From a virus, in IMG/VR virus record IMGVR_UViG_3300046535_001348, positions 1 to 43,307 of that record: a stretch of DNA of 43,307 nt; one strand, given 5' to 3'. The notes under the pieces are model-generated. The model worked only from the letters and a program-made list of their open reading frames with translations. It had not been told where the DNA came from and searched no databases. Below are positions 1 through 7,264 of this stretch, piece after piece. How positions within the stretch are numbered: the stretch's first letter is position 1; every line of letters begins with the position of its first letter. The translations under genes and the position numbers were made by a program.

Positions 1-36
1 GTCATAGGGCGAAGGCCCTGGACTTTTGACACCCCC
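1..36. other. Window left end, possible half of a cos region
   Basis: Noncoding bases downstream of the HNH gene. They hold a short hairpin (AGGGC, loop GAAG, GCCCT at about 6-19). If the two window ends are joined, only about 101 noncoding bases separate the HNH stop from the small terminase start. In HK97-like phages this is where cos usually lies, so the window ends may be the physical or assembly-defined ends. I cannot identify the nick positions. Confidence 0.35.
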
Positions 37-351
37 CTACCCCCACCGCCCGTCGGCCAGCGCCGTCTTGCGGTTGTGGCATGAGCTCGTCATCGGCTGC
101 CAATTGGCACGGTTCCAGAACAGTTTGCGGTCGCCCTTGTGCGGGCGAATGTGATCGACCACCTCGGCGACGAGGCCGCAACCACAGGCGCAGTAGCGAT
201 TGCCGGGCTCGGCAAGGAACGCCTTAGCGGCACGCTGCCACTTGCTGTCATAGCCGCGCGCCTGTGCACTCGGCCTGGCCTTGTCGGCCTCGGCCTTGCT
301 GCGCGCCCCGGGAGGTTTGAATTGTGGCGGTCGGGTTGGCATGACTGCCAT
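37..351 (-). CDS. HNH endonuclease, packaging-associated
   Basis: A 104-aa HNH nuclease. The core is visible: Cys54, Cys56, Cys58 and Cys91 as probable zinc ligands, the motif VVDHI around His67, Asn83 and the final His92. The RGYDSKWQ segment near residue 32 is typical of the short phage HNH proteins encoded beside terminase. Such proteins (HK97 gp74 type) assist the terminase in cutting concatemeric DNA at cos. In a circular reading this gene lies directly upstream of the small terminase gene on the same strand, which fits that role. The start is ATG at 351; a second ATG nine bases downstream is possible. Confidence 0.9.
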   Translation of the reverse strand: MAVMPTRPPQFKPPGARSKAEADKARPSAQARGYDSKWQRAAKAFLAEPGNRYCACGCGLVAEVVDHIRPHKGDRKLFWNRANWQPMTSSCHNRKTALADGRWG

Positions 352-397
352 TCACTCGACTGTGCCGCGGGCAAGGGTGACGCATATTTGGCCCATT

Positions 398-985
398 TCA
401 AGCATTTTCTTTTGCCCCCTCTTCCCAAGGCCGGAGCGGGGCGGCAAACCCGTTGATTTCCCAGGCCTCAAGCGTTCCCTTGAGGGCGATGCTCAAGACC
501 CTCATGGCCGCATGCCAGCGCTCATAGGTAGCCCTCGCCAGGCAAATCGCTTCGGGTGCGCACGGTTCCCATTGCATCTTTACGATCGGCCGATGCCCGC
601 CCTTGCGCCGGCCCTTGCGCCAGGACAGCACCACGGCAACCCGACGCGGCTCGATGCCGAGCATGCAGTCAGGCCTGATGCCCGCCCTGGCGCAGCTCAG
701 CACCGTCGCCGCAGCAGCCGGGTCAAGCCGACGGATCGCCGCCAGCACCCGGTCGGCATCGGGGCCAGGGTGCATGACGGCCTTGAGCGGGCGCCCCTGG
801 TAGGTAAGCCCGGCACACGCCTCGGCTAAGGCCCAGCTCCCCGGTGCCCGACGCTTTGGCCGCACCGTCAGCCCGCGATCAAAGCTCAATTCCTGGTCGC
901 GTGCATTATCCCACGGCAGGCGGCCCGAGCGGGCGACCGCCCATTGGACAACGACCTCGATGTCGGCGCGGCGACCCTGGCTCAT
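398..985 (-). CDS. Conserved phage protein of unknown function (195 aa)
   Basis: A 195-aa protein rich in Arg, Ala and Trp. No domain is recognised with certainty. The C-terminal part (about residues 150-180) contains a tyrosine/tryptophan-rich helical segment (ATYERWHAAM followed by LKGTLEAWEI) that I associate with short phage proteins of unknown function. The ATG at 985 overlaps the stop of the upstream gene by one base (TGATG), so the two are probably translationally coupled. Its place, at the end of the early operon just before HNH and terminase, is where many phages carry a late-gene activator or antiterminator. That role is only positional inference. Confidence 0.7.
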   Translation of the reverse strand: MSQGRRADIEVVVQWAVARSGRLPWDNARDQELSFDRGLTVRPKRRAPGSWALAEACAGLTYQGRPLKAVMHPGPDADRVLAAIRRLDPAAAATVLSCARAGIRPDCMLGIEPRRVAVVLSWRKGRRKGGHRPIVKMQWEPCAPEAICLARATYERWHAAMRVLSIALKGTLEAWEINGFAAPLRPWEEGAKENA

Positions 986-1335
986 CAGCGCGAGCCCTTA
1001 CGGCAGAAACACACCGGCACCCAATGCGGGCGCTTGTAGCGGCGCCGCCCCTTCGCCAGCGGCAGGGTCAGCATTAGGCCGTCGCACGCATAGACGAGCA
1101 GCGAGGCCGGCCGCAGCACAAAGTCGCCCTCGGCCAGGATCACCCGGATAGCGTCATAAGCCTCCCGGCTGAGCCCGGCCCACAACACCCGGTTGTCGCT
1201 CACCTCGGAGTCGAGCATTTCCAGATCACCGCGGAACCCCTCGATCTGCTGCGATAGCTCGGCAAAGCTGACGTAGTCGTAATCCTTCAATTTGGCGCGC
1301 AGGCCGGCCAGCACCGGCGCATCAACCTGGCTCAT
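985..1335 (-). CDS. Hypothetical protein (116 aa)
   Basis: A 116-aa protein starting at an ATG whose first four bases (ATGA) overlap the stop of the upstream gene. In-frame sequence upstream of this ATG has the composition of an out-of-frame shadow, so the short start is preferred. The N-terminal half (LRAKLKDYDYVSFAELSQQI) looks helical; the C-terminal half is basic and contains two cysteines. No known domain is recognised. It belongs to the early leftward operon, downstream of the helicase. Confidence 0.7.
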   Translation of the reverse strand: MSQVDAPVLAGLRAKLKDYDYVSFAELSQQIEGFRGDLEMLDSEVSDNRVLWAGLSREAYDAIRVILAEGDFVLRPASLLVYACDGLMLTLPLAKGRRRYKRPHWVPVCFCRKGSR

Positions 1336-1634
1336 TGGCCGGCCTCCTCGGTGGCGGCGGCAATCAGCCGATCGCCGAATTGTCGCGCGGCGACGATCGT
1401 CTGCGCCCAAACGACGAGGGCCTCGATCCTCAACCCGCCCTCGGCGCCGACAAACACCGTCAGCTTGGCCGTCCGGTCGATCGCGGCCGGCGCGGTATAG
1501 GTTGGATGCACGACCATGACGACCGGCCCCACCGCCTTGACCCATTCGGTCGGATTGGCGCGCTGCGTCCAATCAACCGCCGGCGCTTCTCTCGCCTTGT
1601 CGAGCGCCCGGTCTAGCAACCCCTGAAACCGCAT
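1332..1634 (-). CDS. Hypothetical protein (100 aa)
   Basis: A 100-aa protein with alternating hydrophobic strands (VGPVVMVVHPTYTAP, LTVFVGAEGGLRIEALVVWA), suggesting a small alpha/beta fold. No family is recognised. A GGGGGTGG stretch lies just upstream of the ATG at 1634. It is the first gene after the 145-base gap that follows the helicase gene, and it overlaps the next gene by ATGA. Confidence 0.65.
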   Translation of the reverse strand: MRFQGLLDRALDKAREAPAVDWTQRANPTEWVKAVGPVVMVVHPTYTAPAAIDRTAKLTVFVGAEGGLRIEALVVWAQTIVAARQFGDRLIAAATEEAGQ

Positions 1635-1660
1635 GGTCCACCCCCTTCAAAAAGCCGGCT

Positions 1661-1757
1661 GCGAAGGTTGCGAAGGTTTCAAAAGGTCATGCTCCATGAG
1701 GCGCACGTCTCTCGCGCGCGTGAAAACATAACCTTTCAGAACCTTCGCAACCTTCGC
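1661..1757. repeat. 18-bp perfect inverted repeat in the gap after the helicase gene
   Basis: GCGAAGGTTGCGAAGGTT at 1661-1678 is the exact reverse complement of 1740-1757. Each arm holds two copies of the 9-bp unit GCGAAGGTT, and weaker pairing continues inward (GGTTTCAAAAGG against CCTTTCAGAACC). The spacer is 61 bases. The region is transcribed with the early operon, so it could form a long RNA hairpin. The iterated units next to replication genes could equally be protein-binding sites or part of an origin. There is no T-run, so it is not a simple terminator. Confidence 0.75.
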
Positions 1758-1779
1758 AACCCGCGGTTTTGCTCGCGTT

Positions 1780-3366
1780 TTAGCGGTCATAGTCATCACC
1801 CGGATCGTCGATCGGCTCTAAGGGCACGTCGTTTGCTCGGACCTCGCGGCGGCCTCGATCGGGACCGCCCGACCGCAACAAATCGGGCTCGATCCCCGGG
1901 AGGTCCGGTGTCGAGGCCGGCAGCCGCAGCCCGCTAAATCCGGCGCGCCGGGTCCGCGAATGCAGCCCCCAGGTAATCCGCGGCATCTGCGCCAGCTTTT
2001 CGACAAAGAGGCGCTGCGGAATGACGAATTCGCCGACCTCTTTCGCCCACTCGACGAAATTGCGGTAGAGCTCGCGCTTGTCCGCCCAATAGAGCGCCGG
2101 GTCCTCGCCGGGCTCGGGCACCTGGCAGCGGTCATCGATCCAGCGGCCGAGGGTATTCTCTTGCTCAAAATATTCTTCGGTCGCCCGGGTCACGATCGCC
2201 GGCGGGTGGAGCCCGCCGAGGAGCCGCCATTCGGCCAGCCCTTCGAGCGCCCAGCGCAGGATTGCCCCCAATTCACCCCGGAGCTTCTCGCGCAATTGCT
2301 TGTCGGCGACCGCCGGCTTGTGGCTGAACGGGTCGAGGTGCAACCGGCGCTTCATCCCGTCATCGGCAGAGCGCATGCGGGGCCGGTGATTGCCGGCCAT
2401 CGCCAGCTTGAATTCCGGGTCGAAATCAAAGAAATCGGCGCGCATATAGCGTCCGGTCATCGTGTCGCCGCCGGTGATCGCCTTTAATTTCGCCTCATCC
2501 CAGCGCATCCCCTCCTCGACCTCGGAGGCGGTGACCAGGCGGGCGCCGCGCATCCGCGCGATCTCGGTCGGGTGCCGCTCGCCATGCGACACGGTAAAGG
2601 TGTTCATCGGGGCATTGATCGCGTAGCCGCCGAGGAGGTCCTGCAGAACGAGGAGAAACGTCGTTTTCCCCGAACCGCCCGGCCCATGAAAAAAGAAAAA
2701 ACAATGCTCCTCGATCGACCCGGTCAGGCAATAGCCGGCGACCCGTTGCAGATAGCGCTGGTAGTCAAGATCGCCGCCGGTCGCCTCGTTGAGGTAGCGC
2801 AGAAAGATCGGGCAGCCGCCCTCGGCGAGCGGCCCGGCCCCGGCGATCCGGGTCATCAGCGCCGCCGGGTCATGCGGCCGCAACTGCCCCGATTTTAGGT
2901 CGACGATGCCGTCCGGCGTATTCAGCAACCACGGATCGGCGTCAAACGCCGTGATTACGGTCGCGTGGCGCCGGTCGGCCTCGGCGAGCGAGACGGCGGC
3001 ATAGATCGTCCCTTTCGACGCGACCTTGAGCGCCAGCCTCGGGTCGGCAATCCCGACCGAGGCCTCGCGGCACACCTCGCGCGCGATATCCCAGCAGAGC
3101 CGGGTTTTCTCTTGCTCCCAGCGCTTGCCATCCCAGCGGAACCAGGCGCCGGCAGCGTGCCGCCACCCGTCATCGAGCCGCGTCGAGAGTTGCGCCGCAA
3201 GCGCATCCTCGCTGGCAAAAACCGGGACAATCGCGCCGGCGCCATCATCGCCGCCGGGGCCGCCAGGACCGCCCGGCGGCGCGCCGCCGCCGCCGTGAAT
3301 AATCTCAAGTTTGATGACATTGCTCGGCACCGAAGGCGCGTCGCTCGCCGGGTTTGGCTCGGCCAT
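1780..3366 (-). CDS. Phage/plasmid primase-helicase, SF3 (P4/D5 family)
   Basis: A 528-aa replicative helicase. Walker A is GPGGSGKTT at about 228-236, Walker B lies near 276-283 (ARLVTASEVEE), the motif C asparagine is in GNHRP at 325-329, and the arginine-finger region is DDGMKRRLHLD at 335-345. The region around 140-220 matches the D5_N segment that precedes the ATPase in P4-type proteins. A Gly/Pro-rich linker lies at 24-44. It should unwind the origin and replication forks together with the TOPRIM protein encoded just upstream. ATG at 3366 is preferred because GAGGGGGAG precedes it; a GTG at 3390 overlapping the upstream stop (GTGA) would add eight residues. Confidence 0.92.
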   Translation of the reverse strand: MAEPNPASDAPSVPSNVIKLEIIHGGGGAPPGGPGGPGGDDGAGAIVPVFASEDALAAQLSTRLDDGWRHAAGAWFRWDGKRWEQEKTRLCWDIAREVCREASVGIADPRLALKVASKGTIYAAVSLAEADRRHATVITAFDADPWLLNTPDGIVDLKSGQLRPHDPAALMTRIAGAGPLAEGGCPIFLRYLNEATGGDLDYQRYLQRVAGYCLTGSIEEHCFFFFHGPGGSGKTTFLLVLQDLLGGYAINAPMNTFTVSHGERHPTEIARMRGARLVTASEVEEGMRWDEAKLKAITGGDTMTGRYMRADFFDFDPEFKLAMAGNHRPRMRSADDGMKRRLHLDPFSHKPAVADKQLREKLRGELGAILRWALEGLAEWRLLGGLHPPAIVTRATEEYFEQENTLGRWIDDRCQVPEPGEDPALYWADKRELYRNFVEWAKEVGEFVIPQRLFVEKLAQMPRITWGLHSRTRRAGFSGLRLPASTPDLPGIEPDLLRSGGPDRGRREVRANDVPLEPIDDPGDDYDR

Positions 3367-3386
3367 TTTCTCCCCCTCGTCGTCGC

Positions 3387-4499
3387 TCACAACGCCGCAG
3401 CCCCGCTTTCGCGGGCGCGGCGCCATTGCGCATAGTCGTTTAGGTCTTTGACAAAGACCGGCGGGCGGAACACCCCGACCCGGTAGCCGCGCGCGCGCAA
3501 GCCATCGATCCCCTTGGCCTGCGCGCGCATCGCATCCGACCCGCGCGGGTCGTTTTGCCCGATGACGATCACGTCGGCCGCCCCGATCGGCAGCGCGACC
3601 CGCGCCAGATAGGCCAGGCTCGTCGCGCAGCATGCGACCCGCAGATCGGGCCGGTTGACGGCAAAGGTCAGCCCATCCTCGATGCCCTCGGCAAACCCGA
3701 CGACCTCACCCTCTGGCGCGCGCTGCCAGGGCTTGCCGCTTGCCCCGCGGGTCAGGTGGATCGCCGCCCCGACATGGCGGAACGGCCCCAAGGTCATCTT
3801 GGCGTCGTGGCCGAGCGGCGCCTTTATGACCCGCCCGTCGCCGAGCACCTGAAGCCAGGTGCGTTGCGTCGCGACATGCGCCATCCCGCCCTGGCCGTCC
3901 GGCCCCGAAAACGCCGCGACCATCGCCGGCCAATAGCGGCCGGATTTGTGGTGATAGAGCCCCGGGTGACAGCGCAGCGCCCCCGGCAGCCGCGGCAGCC
4001 GGCCGAGATCGATCGCCCGGCCGGCGAGGTAGCGCCACACCAGATCGCCCGGCCGCAACGGCGCCGCGGCGAGCCAGATCGCCTTGGCGTCCTGTTGCCG
4101 GGCCTGGCGCCGCCGCGCCTCCTCGGCGTCGCGCATCGCCGCGGCCTGGCGCGCCCGCTCGGCCTGGCGCTCGCGCTCCTCGGCGCTGAGGCTGCCAAGC
4201 CCCAGCCAATCGAGCGACCAGGCAAACGCCGCCTTGAGATCGCCGGCAAACCTGGTGCGCGCGACGAGGTCGAGCGCGTCACCGCGCAGCCCGCCATTAA
4301 ACTCGGCCCAGCGGCCGCGCTTTGGCCCGGCGACCCATACGGCGAGCGATTGCCCCTCCTCGCCGGCGAGCGACCCCCAGCGCCACAGATCGCCGTCACG
4401 CCAGGGCTTGCCGGCGAGGAGCTGCGGCGCCAACAGCTCGATGCGCTCGCCGAGCTGGCGCTTGACGTCGCCGGCGTCGAGCCGCTCGCCGCCGCGCAT
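3387..4499 (-). CDS. TOPRIM domain protein, primase-like
   Basis: A 370-aa protein. The C-terminal part (about 266-350) is a TOPRIM fold: the catalytic glutamate lies in VGFAEGIEDGL (Glu271) and the second acidic cluster is IVIGQNDPRG (315-318), with NDP instead of the common DND. The middle (150-255, PLRPGDLVWRYLAGRAIDL and later) resembles the region preceding TOPRIM in phage/plasmid DNA primases; the first 100 residues are undefined. It probably makes primers or cooperates with the SF3 helicase, whose gene follows directly. The start at 4499 has GGGGGAA just upstream and leaves 28 bases after ssb. Confidence 0.85.
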   Translation of the reverse strand: MRGGERLDAGDVKRQLGERIELLAPQLLAGKPWRDGDLWRWGSLAGEEGQSLAVWVAGPKRGRWAEFNGGLRGDALDLVARTRFAGDLKAAFAWSLDWLGLGSLSAEERERQAERARQAAAMRDAEEARRRQARQQDAKAIWLAAAPLRPGDLVWRYLAGRAIDLGRLPRLPGALRCHPGLYHHKSGRYWPAMVAAFSGPDGQGGMAHVATQRTWLQVLGDGRVIKAPLGHDAKMTLGPFRHVGAAIHLTRGASGKPWQRAPEGEVVGFAEGIEDGLTFAVNRPDLRVACCATSLAYLARVALPIGAADVIVIGQNDPRGSDAMRAQAKGIDGLRARGYRVGVFRPPVFVKDLNDYAQWRRARESGAAAL

Positions 4500-4527
4500 T
4501 TCCCCCGCGCCCCCGGCATCCTCGCCT

Positions 4528-5049
4528 TTAGAACGGGATTTCGTCGTCGAGATCGTCGCGGCCGCCGCGCCCGCCGCCGGCGGCGACGCGGGCCGCGGCC
4601 GCCGGGTTGTCGTGCCTGGCGCCATAGCCGGGCGAGGCGCCATAGCCGGGGCCGTCGCCATAATCCTCGGGGCTCGCCGCCGGCGGGCGGTTGCCGTCGC
4701 CGGCGCCGTCGAGGAGGATCAATTGCCCGTCAAACCCCGACAGCACGATCTCGGTTGCGTAGCGATCGGCCCCGGCATTGTCGGTCCATTTGCGGGTGCG
4801 CAGCTTGCCCTCGATAAAGAGCCTTGCCCCCTTGCGCGCGTACTGCTCGACGACCCCGACCAGCCCCGAATTGAAAATGACGATCCGGTGCCATTCGACC
4901 CGCTCTTTTTTCTCGCCGGTCGTCTTGTCTTTCCAACTCTCGTTGGTCGCGAGATTGAGGTTGGCGATCCGATCGCCGCTCGTCGTCGAGCGGATTTCCG
5001 GGTCGCGCCCGAGATTGCCGAGCAGTTGCACCCGGTTAAGGCCGTTCAT
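4528..5049 (-). CDS. ssb: Single-stranded DNA-binding protein
   Basis: A 173-aa SSB. The OB fold is clear from the start (MNGLNRVQLLGNLGRDPEIR), through ERVEWHRIVIFN and YARKGARLFIEGKLRTRKW, to about residue 115. A Gly/Asn/Pro-rich linker follows, and the protein ends in the acidic tip DDEIPF, which in bacterial SSBs recruits partner proteins. It protects single strands during phage replication. The ATG overlaps the stop of the upstream gene by ATGA, and the TOPRIM and helicase genes follow. Confidence 0.97.
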   Translation of the reverse strand: MNGLNRVQLLGNLGRDPEIRSTTSGDRIANLNLATNESWKDKTTGEKKERVEWHRIVIFNSGLVGVVEQYARKGARLFIEGKLRTRKWTDNAGADRYATEIVLSGFDGQLILLDGAGDGNRPPAASPEDYGDGPGYGASPGYGARHDNPAAAARVAAGGGRGGRDDLDDEIPF

Positions 5050-5375
5050 AGCAAAAGCTCCCGTTGTTGTGGCCGCGCCGCCTGGCGGCGCTCGATCTCG
5101 GCGACGGCCTCGATCGCGGCGCGCGCCGCGGCGAGGTAGTCGTCGCTCGGGTCCTTGCGGACTTCTTGGCCCGATCGATAAAGCCGCCACACCTCGCGGC
5201 GCAGCGGTTTCGGGCACAGGAACCAATGGCGCCGGCACATCAGCATCGCCGGCGGCACCTCAAGATCGCAGCCGATCGCGTGGCAGCGATGCGCGAGGGC
5301 GCGCGCGATATCGTCCTTGACGCGCTGCCGGAACGATCTTGGCCGCGGCCACGGCGCATCGCCCGCCTCGCTCAT
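5046..5375 (-). CDS. Small conserved phage protein with Cys/His cluster (109 aa)
   Basis: A 109-aa protein with a possible metal site: CHAIGC near residue 33, then MCRRHW and LCPKPLRREVW, followed by a helical tail (DDYLAAARAAIEAVAEIE). Short proteins of this pattern are common beside phage replication genes; their role is unknown. The start at 5375 is chosen because it makes an ATGA overlap with the tail of the upstream gene. The same frame stays open up to 5609 because of an apparent frameshift upstream (see next entry), so a 187-aa fusion could also be translated. Confidence 0.8.
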   Translation of the reverse strand: MSEAGDAPWPRPRSFRQRVKDDIARALAHRCHAIGCDLEVPPAMLMCRRHWFLCPKPLRREVWRLYRSGQEVRKDPSDDYLAAARAAIEAVAEIERRQAARPQQRELLL

Positions 5376-5609
5376 GGCCGCGGGATGCCGTCGACGAGGT
5401 TGGTGCGCACGACGAGCCAGCCAAACGGGCCGGGCTCGTATCCGGCGCTGCATCGCCAGCGCCCCGGCCATGCTGTGCGGGTCGAGCTCGGGGCCGGCCG
5501 GCGCCTGCCCGGCCGATGGCAACCGGCGATCCTGCGCCTCAGCGATAACGTCGGCGCCCTCGCCCGGCGCCAGCCAGGTCGCGCCGCGACCGGCGCCGCG
5601 CATTTTCAT
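5372..5609 (-). pseudogene. Short phage gene with an apparent +1 frameshift
   Basis: Coding signal starts at ATG 5609 (ATGA overlap with the upstream gene) and runs in one frame to about 5425 (ATWLAPGEGADVIAEAQDRR ... MAGALAMQ). It then continues convincingly one base over (AGYEPGPFGWLVVRTNLVDG, ending PRP) to a TGA that makes an ATGA overlap with the downstream gene. The 238-base span is one base more than a multiple of three, as a one-base insertion would give. Third-position GC supports the frame change. As written, ribosomes would read on into the downstream 109-aa gene. It could be a sequence error, a real lesion or recoding; no slippery site is obvious. Confidence 0.55.
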
Positions 5610-6055
5610 GGGGTTACCTCGGCGAGGCCCTCGGCGGCGAGCTCGGCGGCGACGAGCGCGCGGACCTCAGCGAGCTCGGCGGTGATATCGATGACCTCGC
5701 CGGCGAGACGCTGGCGGCGCCACACCTCGATCTTGCGGACAAGCGGGCCGTGCGCCGCCTCGATCTCAGCCGCGGCGCGCAGCGCCAGCACCATGACATC
5801 GGGGTCCTGGCATTCGAGGCGGGTCGCGTGATCGGCGGCCCGCGCCCCGGTGCGCAGATAATGCGAGGTCGTGATCGCAAACGAATGGACGAGACGCACC
5901 ACGGCCGGGATGACCTCGGCCTCGGGGTCGGCGAGGTCGATAAAGACCTCGATCGCGCGACCCTCGGGGTCGAGCCCGACCCCGACCAGCCAATTCGCCC
6001 CGGCCCATTTGATCGATTGGACAAAATGCGCGCGGCGGTCGGGGAGGCTCACCAT
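5606..6055 (-). CDS. Hypothetical protein (149 aa)
   Basis: A 149-aa protein. The N-terminal half is beta-rich (IKWAGANWLVGVGLDPEGRA, EVFIDLADPEAEV); the C-terminal half is strongly helical and acidic (AAEIEAAHGPLVRKIEVWRRQ, AELAEVRALVAAELAAEG), possibly coiled coil. No known family is recognised. The ATG lies seven bases inside the end of the upstream gene and the stop overlaps the next start by ATGA, so it is embedded in the early operon. Confidence 0.75.
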   Translation of the reverse strand: MVSLPDRRAHFVQSIKWAGANWLVGVGLDPEGRAIEVFIDLADPEAEVIPAVVRLVHSFAITTSHYLRTGARAADHATRLECQDPDVMVLALRAAAEIEAAHGPLVRKIEVWRRQRLAGEVIDITAELAEVRALVAAELAAEGLAEVTP

Positions 6056-6300
6056 TCGCCGCCGCTTTCGACAATGCCGGCGAGGTCGAGACCCCGGCCG
6101 GCCTCGGAGACGCGCAGCCGGCGCGACCCGTAACCCTCGACGAGCCCGAGCTCGATAAGGCGGGTCCAGGTCGAGCGCATAACCGGGGCGCGCTCGCCGG
6201 CGGCCAGCAAGACCTGGCGATCTGGTGTCGCAAAAACCCCGTCACCACCCCGGGCGCGGAGCCATTTGAGAGCCGATTTTTGCGCGCCGGTCGCGCTCAT
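6049..6300 (-). CDS. Small winged-helix-like protein (83 aa)
   Basis: An 83-aa protein. The segment QVLLAAGERAPVMRSTWTRL then IELGLVEGYGSRRLRVSEAG has the helix-helix-beta wing pattern of a winged helix domain, with a closing AGRGLDLA helix. It may bind DNA, but no named family is recognised. The start at 6300 is chosen for its ATGA overlap with the upstream gene rather than a more distal in-frame start. Confidence 0.72.
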   Translation of the reverse strand: MSATGAQKSALKWLRARGGDGVFATPDRQVLLAAGERAPVMRSTWTRLIELGLVEGYGSRRLRVSEAGRGLDLAGIVESGGEW

Positions 6301-6554
6301 GCCAGATGACCCGGCACCGCCTGCCTGTCGAGCCGCCACTCGTCGGCCGGGCCGCGCCGGACCCAGCTTTCGCCCGAGGTTTCGTGCTCGATCCGCACAA
6401 ATTCGACATATCGCCGCGCGATGGCTTTGGCGCCGGCGAGCGTCGCCATCGGGATTGCGTCACAACCCTCGCGGTGGATGCGCCAGGGCCGCATGATGCG
6501 CGGGTCCTCGGTTGCCGGCAGCCGGTCGCCGGCCGGGGCGCGGCGGGCTTTCAT
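6297..6554 (-). CDS. Hypothetical protein (85 aa)
   Basis: An 85-aa basic protein. The middle (AIPMATLAGAKAIARRYVEF) resembles the small phage proteins in which a helix precedes an Arg/Trp-rich strand (SWVRRGPADEWRL). No function can be assigned. It is coupled on both sides by ATGA overlaps with a 41-aa membrane peptide gene upstream and the winged-helix-like gene downstream. Confidence 0.68.
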   Translation of the reverse strand: MKARRAPAGDRLPATEDPRIMRPWRIHREGCDAIPMATLAGAKAIARRYVEFVRIEHETSGESWVRRGPADEWRLDRQAVPGHLA

Positions 6555-6676
6555 CGCCGCCAGGCCTCGCCCAGCGCCAGGCGCAGCATCAGCGCGAGAA
6601 CCGCGCCGCCGCCGGCGCCGAGGGTCAGCGCGATAACAAACCCGGCGCTGGCCTCGCCAAATTCAATCCCGAACAT
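6551..6676 (-). CDS. Tiny single-pass membrane protein (41 aa)
   Basis: A 41-aa protein starting MFGIEFGEAS. One hydrophobic segment (residues 11-34, AGFVIALTLG then GAGGGAVLALMLRLAL) should span the membrane, and the C-terminus is basic (WRR). The ATG is inside the end of the P-loop gene (14-base overlap) and the TGA overlaps the next ATG by ATGA, so the gene fits the operon exactly despite its size. No function is known. Confidence 0.6.
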   Translation of the reverse strand: MFGIEFGEASAGFVIALTLGAGGGAVLALMLRLALGEAWRR

Positions 6677-6965
6677 CGCCCCTCCCCGGCCGCAACTGCG
6701 GCGGTCGCGCCTCGATCTGCTGTTTTGGCCGGATCGGGCCGGCGGTTTCGGTTTTGATGATCTCGACCGAGAGCCCGCGGGCGATCAGATCGCGGATCGC
6801 ATCGCGCAAGTCGGCCGCCGCCAGCCGGTCGGCGCGCGGCGGGCCGATTGCGGTAATCCGCTCGGCGACGAGCACCCGGCGCAGCAATTGCGCGACGACG
6901 GTTTTCCCCTGGTTTTCGGCGCCCCGGATTTCGACAAAGAGCTGCGGCGCTTTGGTGCCGGCCAT
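6663..6965 (-). CDS. Small P-loop protein (100 aa)
   Basis: A 100-aa protein with a Walker A motif, GAENQGKT, at residues 15-22 (consensus GxxxxGK[ST]) after a hydrophobic strand (LFVEI). No clear Walker B is seen, and the chain is too short for a full ATPase. The C-terminal half (ADLRDAIRDLIARGLSVEII) looks alpha/beta. It may bind nucleotide as an oligomer or be a reduced NTPase. It is the second gene of the early operon, its ATG touching the TAA of the Cro-like gene. Confidence 0.75.
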   Translation of the reverse strand: MAGTKAPQLFVEIRGAENQGKTVVAQLLRRVLVAERITAIGPPRADRLAAADLRDAIRDLIARGLSVEIIKTETAGPIRPKQQIEARPPQLRPGRGDVRD

Positions 6966-7174
6966 TAGGCGGGCTCGCGCGCGGCCAGCGCCGCGGCATG
7001 GAAATCGTTTGGCGTGATCCCGGTAATCCGGCGCAAGGTTTCCGCCACTTTCGGGGTCGGCACGGCCAGGCCGCGGCGCAGCCGGGAGATCGTCGAGCGA
7101 TTGACCTCGGCCTGGCGGGCGAGCTCGCGATCGTCAATCCCTTTGTCCGCCATCCAGGCGGCCAGCGTCCGCAT
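6965..7174 (-). CDS. Cro-like XRE transcriptional regulator
   Basis: A 69-aa helix-turn-helix protein with little outside the DNA-binding domain: DDRELARQAEVNRSTISRLR is the HTH. Its small size and place as first gene of the early leftward operon, facing the repressor gene, fit a Cro-type regulator. ATG at 7174 is preferred; a GTG at 7201 would put the first codons inside the operator. There is no Shine-Dalgarno before 7174, and the mapped promoter would start transcription almost at the ATG, so the mRNA may be leaderless. Confidence 0.85.
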   Translation of the reverse strand: MRTLAAWMADKGIDDRELARQAEVNRSTISRLRRGLAVPTPKVAETLRRITGITPNDFHAAALAAREPA

Positions 7175-7181
7175 AAAAACA

Positions 7182-7212
7182 ACATTGTGCGTGTCACGCA
7201 CATTTAGTCAAC
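7182..7212 (-). promoter_or_regulatory. Putative early leftward promoter
   Basis: Read on the minus strand, TTGACT (7212-7207) is a good -35. The -10 region is weak (CAATGT at 7187-7182, 18-base spacer). The spacer is almost filled by the perfect palindromic operator, so repressor binding would block polymerase. The start site would fall at about 7175, next to the Cro-like ATG. Confidence 0.5.
7186..7202. promoter_or_regulatory. Immunity operator 1, perfect palindrome
   Basis: TGTGCGTGTCACGCACA is a perfect 17-bp palindrome (8+1+8). The half-sites TGTGCG and CGCACA with N5 between recur at 8173 and 18129, and with one mismatch at 7265. A lone half-site TGTGCG lies at 7220. It overlaps the early leftward promoter. 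The XRE proteins encoded on either side are the natural ligands. Confidence 0.8.
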
Positions 7213-7264
7213 AAGATATTGTGCGTCCCGAGGTCTTGCTCGACCAGGCTTGCGTTTTATCGTG

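Noticed and set aside
1780-3633. 617-aa version of the helicase
   Set aside because: The extension is the out-of-frame shadow of the TOPRIM gene; GAGGGGGAG before ATG 3366 marks the real start.
4528-5238. 236-aa form of SSB with an upstream start
   Set aside because: The additional residues are low-complexity and overlap the upstream gene out of frame; MNGLNRVQLLG is the normal SSB start with an ATGA junction.
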